This document shows, in pieces, positions 35,401 through 46,332 of a stretch of DNA of 64,000 nt (position 1 is its first letter; the number at the start of each line of letters is the position of its first letter). The notes under the pieces are model-generated. The model ran no database searches, was not told where the DNA came from, and saw nothing but the letters and a program-made list of their open reading frames with translations. The DNA is from CAXQZM01 sp965229645 (lineage in GTDB: Bacteria; Pseudomonadota; Alphaproteobacteria; UBA7985): assembly GCA_965229645.1 (NCBI GenBank), contig OZ245893.1, forward strand, positions 2,418,001 to 2,482,000. Reading direction: 5' to 3'. A program made the position numbers and the translations under genes.

Positions 35401-37480
35401 GACTACGCTGTTGAGATCAACGATGGTGTCATTCTCAATACCGATGATACTGGAACAGCGTTCTCAGGGATCGGGATCAGCGACACGGATCAGTGGCAAT
35501 TCACCACAGTCGCCTCGACGTGCGACGATATAGGTGAAAGCTACCTCGGGCAATCGGGGGACTGCGCGGGCAAGTTAGTTATTACGCAGGACGATTTTGA
35601 TGCTGCGGGTTCCAGCTGGCGGGGAGGAAACGACAGCTTCATTGCTAAGGACGAAAGTGGCAATGAATACGGTGTTGATAAGTGGTACACGGGTCATATC
35701 ACGGACATGAGCTACATGTTCTTTGGGGCAGATACATTTAATGGAGATATCAGCGGTTGGGATGTTTCTAATGTTACAAATATGTCAACTATGTTTTATT
35801 CCGCTGATGCGTTTAATGGAGACATAAGTGGTTGGAATGTTGAGAACGTTACGAACATGAAAGACATGTTTAGAGGTGCGGGCGTGTTTAACGGCGACAT
35901 CAGTAATTGGGAAGTTGGAAAAGTCACGGACATGGCGCACATGTTCAGAGCTGCCCATGCTTTTAACGCCGACATTAGTGATTGGGATGTTTTTAATGTT
36001 ACGGACATGCAATACATGTTTTATGGCACAGATGTTTTTAATGCTGACATTAGTGGATGGAAAGTTGATAATGTCGAGAACATGAAAGCGATGTTTGGAG
36101 AAGCATACGCTTTCAACGCAGACATTGGAGGTTGGGAAGTTGTTAATGTCACGGACATGAGTGAGATGTTTGTTAACGGATCTCCTTCACGCGATTCCGT
36201 CTTTAACCAAGACTTATCGGGGTGGGATGTCAGTTATTTCACCAAGAAACCAGATAAGTTCAACACAGGTGCCAAAACCGATTGGGTTAACGATCCCCTA
36301 CTTCAACCGCGCTGGAGCCCCCCAGTCATAGAAGCTTATTCACCGTCGCAGGGCGCACCCGATGTGGCGCTGAATACGACCTTGAGTTTGACCTTTGATG
36401 AAGCTGTCAAGGCAGGTTCGGGCTCTATCGAAATTCTCGACCTGGATAGCTCCACGGTCTTTGCGACATTGGCGGTTGACGGGGAGCATGTCACTTTCTC
36501 TGACACGGAGGTCACGATCACTCCGCCGAGCTTCCTTGAGGGGCAACGTGACTACGCTGTTGAGATCAACGATGGTGTCATTCTCAATACCGATGATACC
36601 GGAACAGCGTTCTCAGGGATCGGGATCAGCGACACGGATCAGTGGCAATTCACCACAGTCGCCTCGACGTGCGACGATATAGGTGAAAGCTACCTCGGGC
36701 AATCGGGGGACTGCGCGGGCAAGTTAGTTATTACGCAGGACGATTTTGATGCTGCGGGTTCCAGCTGGCGGGGAGGAAACGACAGCTTCATTGCTAAGGA
36801 CGAAAGTGGCAATGAATACGGTGTTGATAAGTGGTACACGGGTCATATCACGGACATGAGCTACATGTTCTTTGGGGCAGATACATTTAATGGAGATATC
36901 AGCGGTTGGGATGTTTCTAATGTTACAAATATGTCAACTATGTTTTATTCCGCTGATGCGTTTAATGGAGACATAAGTGGTTGGAATGTTGAGAACGTTA
37001 CGAACATGAAAGACATGTTTAGAGGTGCGGGCGTGTTTAACGGCGACATCAGTAATTGGGAAGTTGGAAAAGTCACGGACATGGCGCACATGTTCAGAGC
37101 TGCCCATGCTTTTAACGCCGACATTAGTGATTGGGATGTTTTTAATGTTACGGACATGCAATACATGTTTTATGGCACAGATGTTTTTAATGCTGACATT
37201 AGTGGATGGAAAGTTAATAATGTCGAGAACATGAAAGCGATGTTTGGAGAAGCATACGCTTTCAACGCAGACATTGGAGGTTGGGAAGTTGTTAATGTCA
37301 CGGACATGAGTGAGATGTTTGTTAACGGATCTCCTTCACGCGATTCCGTCTTTAACCAAGACTTATCGGGGTGGGATGTCAGTTATTTCACCAAGAAACC
37401 AGATAAGTTCAACACAGGTGCCAAAACCGATTGGGTTAACGATCCCCTACTTCAACCGCGCTGGAGCCCCCCAGTCATAG
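32500..37480 (+). repeat. BspA-like (DUF285) repeat region of the adhesin
   Basis: Four blocks (about 32500-33730, 34390-35170, 35520-36320, 36670-37470). Each opens with a C....SYLG.S..C...LVITQ.DFDAAGS header and W-Y-T-G-x-I, then runs of about 24-26 residues of pattern MF..A..FNGDISGWDVSNVTNM. The blocks are separated by Big_5-like Ig domains (SPS.GA.DVA.N..LSLTFDE). BspA-like repeats mediate adhesion in other bacteria. This part is AT-richer than the Ig-repeat part that follows, suggesting separate origin. Confidence 0.85.
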
Positions 37481-37492
37481 AAGCTTATTCAC
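35195..37492 (+). repeat. 1,149-bp tandem duplication inside the adhesin
   Basis: Two copies (about 35195-36343 and 36344-37492), each one Ig-like domain plus one BspA block, differ at only a handful of bases I could spot (for example GCGGCATT versus GCGACATT, and AAAGTTGATA versus AAAGTTAATA). The copy is in frame (383 codons). Confidence 0.85.
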
Positions 37493-38379
37493 CGTCGCAG
37501 GGCGCACCCGATGTGGCGCCAAATGCGACCTTGAGTTTGACCTTTGATGAAGCTGTCATGCCAGGTTCGGGATCCATCGAAATTTTCGACCTGGATCGCT
37601 CTACGTCCTTTGCGACTTTGGCGGTTGACGGGGACCGTGTCACCTTTTCCAACACAGAGGTCAAGATCACGCTGCCGAGCGTCCTTGAGTGGGAACGTGG
37701 CTACGCCATTACGATTGATGAAGGCGCTATCCTCAATACCGATGATACTGGAACCGCGTTCGCAGGGATCAGCGACACGGGTACATGGCAATTCACGACA
37801 GCCGACCCTGATGTTTCCGCAGTAAATTCTACGGTGATCGCTGATCCAGATCTCCTCGGCGTTGGCGAAGAGACGATCCTTTGGGTGACGGTGAAGAATT
37901 CGGCAGACGAAGCGGTTCCATACTTGGAGGACCAGATTTCTGCCGAAGTCAACTTCGACGGCACAAAAAGTGACTTGGGCGGTTTCGAAGAGGACGCGAC
38001 GACCCCAGGGCAGTATTCGACGACGTTTGTGTCGACCTCAGCAGGGACAGCCGAGGTGACGGTCACGGTTGCGGAGGTTGAGCTAGACCAGAAGGCCACG
38101 GTGACCTTCGCCACGACCCCCGATGCTCCCACAAACCTGTTGGCGACGCCTGATGACGAACAGAAACTGACTTTGACGTGGACAGCGCCCAGCGATGGTG
38201 GATCGGAGATTTTGTACCACGAGTACAAGGTAGATGACGGCGGCTACGTTTCAACCAACAGTAGCGCAACGAACGTGAGCTTCGAAGTCGAAAATGGTGT
38301 TGCCTACAAAGTGCGTGTGCGGGCGGTGAACGATTTCGGGGCGGGTCAAGTTTCGGATACTGCGACGGTGCCGTTTGTT

Positions 38380-41300
38380 ACCCTGACTACGAACGCAGCG
38401 GACGTTGTTTCAGAGGCCTTTACCGTTGACGTCACCTTTTCCAATCCTGTGACGTGCTTTAAGCTCGGTCAGGTGGGGGACATTGTGGTGACCAATGGCA
38501 CTGTCACCGATTTCCAACCCTTGAACGTGACTTGCAATGAGGACTACGAAGCGAACTACAGTTTTCAGGTAACACCAAAAATCGAACGTGACGGAGACGT
38601 CGTGAAGGTGGATATACCCGCAGCCGTTGCCACGAGCGAGGACGGCCATTCCAATACAGCTGCCCTAACCTTGGCGCAGATGGTGGATACGACGGGGCCA
38701 ACCTTGACCCTTAGCTCGCAGGCGGAGAGCTTGGTCTCGGGGGCCTTCACGGTTTCGGCGGTTTTCAGCGAGGATGTGACGGGTTTTGTTGCGGGCGATG
38801 TCGATGTTGACAATGGCAGCGTGGACAACTTCCAGGGATCGGGAGCGTCCTATAGCTTCGATGTCACGCCCTCAAGCGAAGGGGACGTGACAGTAGAAGT
38901 GGCTGACGATGTGGCGCAGGACCTTGCGGGCAATGGCAATGCGACGGCTGCGCAATTGGTGCGTACTGCTGACTTTACGGTTCCGACGCTTGAGTTAGTT
39001 TCCCTTTCCGATCAAGTTGTTGGCGGTCAGTTCTCTGTGTCGGTGACGTTTTCAGAGACTGTGACGGGTTTTGATGCGGGCGATGTCGAGGTTGACAATG
39101 GCAGCGTGGACAACTTCCAGGGATCGGAGGCAGCCTACAGTTTTGATGTGACGCCGATAAGCGACGGGGAGGTGACGGTTGATGTGGCGGCGGGTGCTGC
39201 GGTGGACAGCGCGGGCAACGGCAATGCGGCGGCGACGCAATTGTCGCGGACGGCCGATTTTGCTGCCCCGACGGTGACGTTGCAGACCTCGGTCCCCGAA
39301 CCGATTGGGGAACCCTTCAGCGTGACGGCGGAGTTTTCGGAGGAGGTGAGCGATTTCGCCCTGGACGATCTCATCCTTACCAATGCGGTTGGGGATAATC
39401 TGGTTGGGTCGGGGTCGGTCTATACCTTTGATGTGACTCCAGCTGCGACCGGGGAGATGACGATTGCGGTGGCCGAGAATGCTGTGCAGGATCGCGTGGG
39501 CAATGGCAATGAAGCCTCTGCGCAACTTTCGCTAACGGCCGACTTAACATCGCCGAGCCTCAGCTTGGCAACGACCGCTTCTAGCCCCGTTGGGACGGTG
39601 TTTTCGGTGAGCGCAACCTTCAGCGAAGATGTTACGGGATTTGAGTCGAGTCATGTCCAGGTTGACAATGGCAACGTGTACAACTTCCAGGGATCGGGGT
39701 CGGACTACAGTTTTGATGTGCGGCCGACAAGCGATGGGGAGGTCAAGGTGAACGTTGTCGCAGATGTTGCGACGGACAGTGCGGGCAACGGCAATACGGC
39801 GGCGACGCAGCTATCACGAACCGCGGACTTGACCGCCCCAACGGTGGCGTTGGGGACGCTGGCTGGCGATCCAGTTAGGGGTCAGTTCTCTGTGACGGTG
39901 ACGTTTTCCGAGTCGGTGACGGGCTTTAGTGCGGGCGATGTTCAGGTTGCCAATGGCGACTTGGGCAACTTCCAGGGGTCGGGGACGGACTACAGTTTTG
40001 ATGTGACGCCGATAAGCGACGGGGATGTCACGGTGAACGTGGCTGCAGACGTTGCGGCGGACAGTGCAGGCAATGGCAATGCGGCGGCGACGCAGTTGTC
40101 GCGAACGGCAGACCTCACCAGCCCTGGGCTTAGCTTGAGTACCTCGGCTGGTGATCCCGTTGGCGGGACTTTCACCGTTACCGCGACATTTACCGAGGCG
40201 GTGACGGGTTTTGATTTGGGCGACATTGGGGTGGTCAACGCCGCGGCGGACAATTTACAGGGGTCAGGGACGGGCTACAGTTTTGATGTGCGGCCCATAA
40301 GCGACGGGGAGGTGCGGGTGAACGTGGCCGCAGGTGTTGCGGTGGACAGTGCAGGCAATGGCAATGCGGCGGCGGCGCAGTTGTCACGAACGGCGGACTT
40401 GACTGCCCCGACGGTTGGGTTGGCAACGGACGCAGATCTTGTGGGGGGGACCTTCACCGTGACAGCGACGTTCAGTGAAGCTGTGACAGGTTTTGAACTG
40501 GGCGACATTGAGGTGGGCAATGGCGGCGCGGCCAATTTCTCGGGATCGGAACAGACCTATAGCTTTGAGGTGACGCCATCTGCCAATGGCACCGTGACGG
40601 TCGATGTGGCGGCAGGGGTGGGTTCTGATGCGGCTGGCAATGGCAACACAGCGGCTTTGAGGCTTACGGTGACGGCGGATTTGCGAGCGCCGACGGTTGT
40701 CCTTGATACGGGGGCGGGTGACTTCGTTTCGGGGACCTTCACGGTCACGGCGACGTTCAGCGAGGCTGTGACGGGTTTTGATGCGGGCGATGTGGTGGTT
40801 ACGAACGCCAGCCTTGATCAATTTACGGGGTCTGGGGCGTCCTATAGCTTCGATGTGACGCCGATAAGCGACGGGGTCGTGACGGTGGATGTGGCGGCGG
40901 GTGCGGCCCAAGATGGGGCGGGCAACGCGACCGCGGCGGCGGCGCAACTCACAAGGACGGCCGATTTGACGGTCCCGACGGTGACGTTGCAGACTTCTAG
41001 CCCCGAGCCTGTTGGGGGAACCTTCAGCGTAACGGCGGAGTTTTCGGAGGAAGTGAGCGATTTTGCCCTGGACGATCTCATCCTTACCAATGCGGTTGGG
41101 ACTAATCTGGTCGGTTCGGGGTCGGTCTATACCTTTGATGTGACCCCAGCTGCGACGGGCACGGTGACGATTTTGGTAGCAGAGGAGGGGGTTCAGGATC
41201 GCGCGGGCAATGGCAACGAAGCCTCTGATCAGCTTTCGGTGACGGCGGACTTGACATCGCCGACGGTCAGTTTGGCAACGAGTGCGACCAGCCCTGTTGG

Positions 41301-42975
41301 GACGACGTTTTCGGTGAGCGCCACCTTCAGCGAGGATGTGACGGATTTTGACTCAAGCGATGTCGAGGTTATCAATGGCAGCTTGGGCAACTTCTCGGGA
41401 TCGGGTCGGAACTACAGCTTTGATATTACCCCGCAGGGCAACGGGGAGGTTACGGTAGATGTGGGTGCGGGTGTTGCGCAGGACGCTGCGGGCAACGGCA
41501 ATGCGGCGGCTACGCCCCTTTCTTTGACGGCGGATTTGGACGGATCGACGCTCGGGTTGAGTACGACGGCGAGCAATCCAGTTGCTGGCGAGTTCACGGT
41601 GACAGCGACGTTCGGTGAGTCTGTGACGGGCTTTGAGTTGAATGATATCGTGGTGGGCAATGGCATCGCAGACAACTTCCAGGGCACTGGGTCGGACTAC
41701 AGTTTTGATGTGACGCCAGCGAGCGACGGGGATGTTACGGTGGATGTGGCTGCAGGTGTCGCCTTTGATAGTGCAGGCAATGGCAATGCGGCAGCAGCGC
41801 AGTTGTCACGGACGGCAGATATGACGGCCCCGACGGTGTCGCTTACAACCCTGGCGGACGGCCCTTTTTCGGGCATCTTTAACGTCACGGTTGAGTTTTC
41901 GGAGCCTGTAACAGGCTTTGGGCTTTCGGATGTTGTTGTGGGCAATGGTACCTTGAGCAACCTATTGGGTTCTGGGGCGAGCTATACCTTCAATGTCACG
42001 CCCCTGGCGACGGGCAACGTGACGCTGGACGTGGTTGCGGGCGTTGCGTTTGACAGCGCGGGCAATAGCAATGTGGCGGCGGTTCAGCTGGTGCGTGAGG
42101 CGGACTTGACCGTCCCGACGGTGGGTTTGGCAAAGCTGGTGAGTGGGGATGTTGTGGGCGGCGTGTTCACCGTGAGAGCGACGTTCAGTGAAGCTGTGAC
42201 GGGCTTTGAGTCGGGTGATATCGGGGTGGTCAATGGCACGGTCAGCAACTTCGTCGAGGTCTCATCCCTGGAATATGACTTTGATGTGACGCCGGCAAGC
42301 ACTGGGGAGGTGAGGGTTGATGTAGCGGCAGATGTTGCGGTTGACAGCGCAGGCAATAGCAACACAGCGGCCTCGACGCTTTCGGTGATGGCGGACTTGA
42401 TATCGCCGACGGTCAGCTTGGCAACGAGTGCGACCAGCCCTGTTGGGACGACGTTTTCGGTGAGCGCCACCTTCAGCGAGGATGTGACGGACTTTGACTC
42501 AAGCGATGTCGAGGTTGGCAATGGCAGCGTTGGTAACTTCTCGGGATCGGGTCAGAACTATAGCTTTGATGTGACGCCGACCAGCAACGGGGAGGTTACG
42601 GTAGATGTGGGTGCAGGCGTTGCGCAGGACGCTGCGGGCAACGGCAATGCGGCGGCCACGCCCCTTTCTTTGACGGTGGATTTGGACGGATCGACGCTCG
42701 GGTTGAGCACGACGGCGGGTAATCCAGTTGCTGGCGAGTTCACGGTTACGGCGACGTTCAGTGAGTCTGTGACGGGCTTTGAGTTGAATGATATCGTGGT
42801 GGGCAATGGCACGGCGGACAGCTTTTCGGGGTCTGGGGCGTCCTATAGTTTTGATGTGACGCCAACGAGCGACGGGGATGTTACGGTGGATGTAGCTGCA
42901 GGTGTCGCCTTTGATAGTGCAGGCAATGGCAATGCGGCGGCGGCGCAGCTGTCACGAACGGCAGATATGACGGGG
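38380..42975 (+). repeat. Ig-like (Big_12-type) repeat array 1, 16 units
   Basis: Units of about 95 residues (285 bp) start T.PTVSL.T....V.G.F.VTATFSE.VTGFEL.D and end YSFDVTP...G.VTVDVAAG.A.D.AGNGN.AA. I count sixteen, the first with extra cysteines (VTCFKL...). Preceded by an FN3-like domain (about 38110-38370) and followed by a cadherin-like module (FDEGDYNF, about 42976-43300). Confidence 0.85.
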
Positions 42976-45141
42976 CCAACCTTCGACGAAGGTGATTATA
43001 ATTTCAACTGGCCCGAAAACGACTCAGGAACCATCGCGACAGTCGTTGCTACAGATACAAATGGCCCCCTTACCTATAGCCTCACGGGCGGGGCTGATGC
43101 GGGCATCTTTAGCCTAACCGAAGGCGGGGCTTTGAGCTTTGGCGCCGATGGGTCGGATTCCGCCGACTATGAAAACCCTGACGATGCGAACCAGGACAAT
43201 ATCTATGAGTTGCAGGTCACGGCATGGGATGGGGTGAGCCCTGCCAATGGCACGGTTCAGGACGTGACGGTGACGGTGACCAATGTGGTCGATGAGGAAG
43301 ACACAAAACCCATCGGAGTTGCGCCCACGGGAGGATCAGACATCGTCTTGTCGAGCGATGGCACGGCCCTGACCTTGGCGGAGGGCACGTATGAGGAGGT
43401 TGAGGTGAGCCTCATCGAAGCGCCCGCCGACGCAGTGACGATTTTGGTTTCGAGTAGAGATACGGCGGTTGCGAAGGTTTCGCGGGAACAAGATGGGCAG
43501 CAATTCGATGAAATAAGTTTGACCTTTGAGCTTGCGAACTGGGAGACGCCCCAGAGCTTTTGGATTGCGGCGGTGGACCGCCCGCAGGAACTTGCTGATT
43601 TTGACGCCACGATCAACATGAGTTTTGCCAACAGCGCCGATGCGGGTTACCAAGAGTTGAGCGACCTGAGTTTTGACGTTGAGGTCACCAACGCGACGGA
43701 GCCCGAGATTCTTGTGTCTGATGCAGGGGATGTCCTGGAGATTAGAGAGGGAGAAGGAAAGTACTTTAAGGTGGCCTTGACAGCGCAGCCGACGGGGGAT
43801 GTGCAGGTGAGCGTGGATCCTGCGGACCCGAGTATTGCTACGGTGGACTGGGGGACAAGGGAGTATTTGAAATTCACAACGGAGAATTGGGACGCTGGAA
43901 TAAACGTCTTAGTATTGGGTGTTGATAGGCCGTCGACCTTGCAAGAAGGAAGAACAACCTTAACCTTGGAAGCCACGGGCGGTGGCTACGGGCAGGGGGA
44001 TAGCGCGACGACAGCGGCAAAGGAAGTCCTCGTGCCCAACACGACTGCGCCCAAGATTAGTGTTTCGAGCGGTGATTTGACGTTTGCTGAGGGTGAGATT
44101 GGCACGTTTGAAGTTTGGTTATCAGTGGCTCCCTTGGCGGAATTTACCTTAGACCTTGCTTCTCAGGATACGACGGTGGCGACGCTTGCAGAGGGATCTT
44201 CGCCACTGACCTTCAATCATGATAATTGGCAAGACATTCAAACCGTGACGGTTGAGGGCGTTTCGGTAGAGAATGATTTGAACACCCTTGGGACTACTAT
44301 TAATATCGTTGCCAATGATAGCAAGAATGCTTCGGGGTTTAACGGCGTTTCGAATGAGAAGACGGTAAGCGTGACCAACACGACTGTGCCCAAGATTAAT
44401 GTTTCGAGCGGTGATTTGACGTTTGCTGAGGGTGAGACTGGCACGTTTGAAGTTTGGGTATCAGCGGCTCCCTTGGCGGAATTTACCTTAGAGCTTACTT
44501 CTGGGGATACGACGGTGGCAACGCTTGCAGAGGAATCTTCGCAACTGACCTTCAATCAAGATAACTGGCAAGACAGTCAAACCGTGACGGTTAAGGGTGT
44601 TTTGGTAGAAGATGATTTGAACACCCTTGAGGCTACTATTGATATCGTTGCCGATGATATGACGAATACCGCAGGGTTTAAGGACGTTTCGAATACGAAG
44701 ACGGTAAGCGTAACCAACGCGACTGTGCCCGAGATTCTTGTGTCTGATGCAGGGGATGTCCTGGAGATTAGAGAGGGTGAAGGAAGTGTCTTTACAGTGG
44801 CCTTGACAGCGCAGCCGACGGCGGATGTGCAGGTGAGCGTGGTTTCAGGGGACCCGAGTGTTGCGACGGCGGACTGGGGGACTGGGCCAGATGAGTTTTT
44901 GACCTTCACGGCGGAGAATTGGGGAACCGAACAAGTCGTCACAGTGAAGGGTGTTGATAGGGCGTCGACCTTGCTAGACGGAACAGCAACCTTGACCTTG
45001 ATCGCCACGGGCGGTGGCTACGGGCAGGGAGATAGTGCGACGACAGCGGAAAAGGATGTCAGTGTTACCAACACGACGGAGCCCGAGATTCTTGTGTCTG
45101 ATGCAGGGGAGGCCCTGGAGATTAGAGAGGATGGAGACGGC

Positions 45142-46332
45142 AGGGGAATCGCACTTGAGAGTTGACAATTTGTTCTAAAGGGACTCGGCGGTCTCCATCA
45201 CGAGATGGAGCCGACACATGCCCTTACTAGTCAATTATTTCAACGAGTTAGATGATCCTCGCACGAGCAATGCCCCACGTCACAAGTTCTGCGACTTGAT
45301 GACGATAAGCCTTTTGTGCGCCCTATGTGGGGGTGAAACGGCAGTGGACATGGAACATTTTGCTCGCAGCAAGGAGGATTTTTTGCGCGAGTTTCTGGAA
45401 CTTCCTCTGGGTTTACCCAGTCACGACGCATTTTCACGCCTGTTTCAGTTGATGAAGCCAGACAGTTTTCAGGCGTTTTTTGAAAAGTTTCAAGCTGATT
45501 TTGCAAACACTGATGAAAAGCAAAAGGCCATTGCTATTGATGGTAAGGAGTTGCGTGGGAGCTTTGATAAAGCTGCCAAGAAGTCAAACCTTAACCTGGT
45601 CACAGCGTTTGCCCATGGGGCGCGGTTAAGTCTTGGTATTACTCAAAGCGCTAAGGCAGGCAGTGAGATTTTAGCGCTGCGTGAGTTGATCCAGATGCTT
45701 GATATTCGTGGTATCACTCTTACCGCCGACGCCCTGCACTGCCAACGCGAGACCTGTGAACTGATCGCCGCTCAAGGTGCAGAGTATTGCATACAACTCA
45801 AGGCCAACCAGAAGGGGTTGATGAACGATATTCAGACCTTTATTGCAGACCCACAAACGATTTGGGCGAATGAGTACAGTTCCACGGATGCTGACCATGG
45901 CCGTATTGAGGAGCGCCGCTATAGAGTTTATGAGGTCCCAGATTATGTGACACAAACCCATGATTGGCCCCACCTTTCTGCTTTCGTCCATGTGTTGTAT
46001 AAGCGTGAAGTTGATGGGAAAGTTAGCCAAGAAGAGCGGACTTATCTTATGTCAAAGCAGAGCACCGCTCAGGAGGCTGCCAATCTAATCCGTGGTCATT
46101 GGCAGATTGAAAATAGTTTACATTGGTCCCTAGATGTCGTGATGAACGAGGACTTCCATCGTGCGAGAAAGGGCAACGCACCTGCAAACTTTGCTGCCTT
46201 ACGGCGCATTGCTTTGAACATCATAAAGGCTAACAACGACAAGTCCTCAAATCGCGTCAAGTTCAAACGCGCGGGATGGAGCAACGAGTTCTTAAAGACA
46301 CTCATTCAAGGATTTTGAAGTGCGATTGCCCT
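45142..46332 (+). mobile_element. ISAs1-family insertion sequence in the adhesin gene
   Basis: This 1,191-bp element has ends AGGGGAATCGCACTT (left) and AGGGCAATCGCACTT (right, reverse complement), 14 of 15 matching. The target repeat GATGGAGACGGC is present on both sides (45130-45141, 46333-46344). Removing one target copy and the IS restores the adhesin frame exactly (EDGDG-TFRVALKAQ). Confidence 0.9.
45218..46318 (+). CDS. ISAs1-family transposase
   Basis: The 366-residue, apparently intact ISAs1 transposase has an N-terminal DDE_Tnp_1-associated domain (YFNELDDPRTSNAPRHK), HDAFSRLF, AIDGKELRGSFD (first catalytic Asp), LTADALHCQ (second Asp), LKANQKGL and HWQIENSLHWSLDVVMNED (Glu region). 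It matches the family's full length and has no frameshift, so the element may still be active. Confidence 0.92.
   Translation: MPLLVNYFNELDDPRTSNAPRHKFCDLMTISLLCALCGGETAVDMEHFARSKEDFLREFLELPLGLPSHDAFSRLFQLMKPDSFQAFFEKFQADFANTDEKQKAIAIDGKELRGSFDKAAKKSNLNLVTAFAHGARLSLGITQSAKAGSEILALRELIQMLDIRGITLTADALHCQRETCELIAAQGAEYCIQLKANQKGLMNDIQTFIADPQTIWANEYSSTDADHGRIEERRYRVYEVPDYVTQTHDWPHLSAFVHVLYKREVDGKVSQEERTYLMSKQSTAQEAANLIRGHWQIENSLHWSLDVVMNEDFHRARKGNAPANFAALRRIALNIIKANNDKSSNRVKFKRAGWSNEFLKTLIQGF

Larger units (their letters stand above)
32239..45165 (+). pseudogene. Giant autotransporter-like adhesin, fragment A (N-terminal half)
   Basis: First and largest piece of one ancestral gene. Start ATG 32239 has AGGGATAGG just upstream. 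A long signal peptide (positively charged about 1-55, hydrophobic 57-79, cut near SALA-Q82/83) is followed by BspA/DUF285 repeats with Ig-like (Big_5) linkers, an FN3-like domain, sixteen Ig-like repeats of about 95 residues, a cadherin-like module and Calx-beta-like repeats. True coding ends at 45141, where an ISAs1 element is inserted; the last 24 bases to the stop are IS sequence. About 4,300 residues are retained. It has a signal peptide but no barrel, so by itself it would be secreted to the periplasm and not anchored. Confidence 0.85.
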
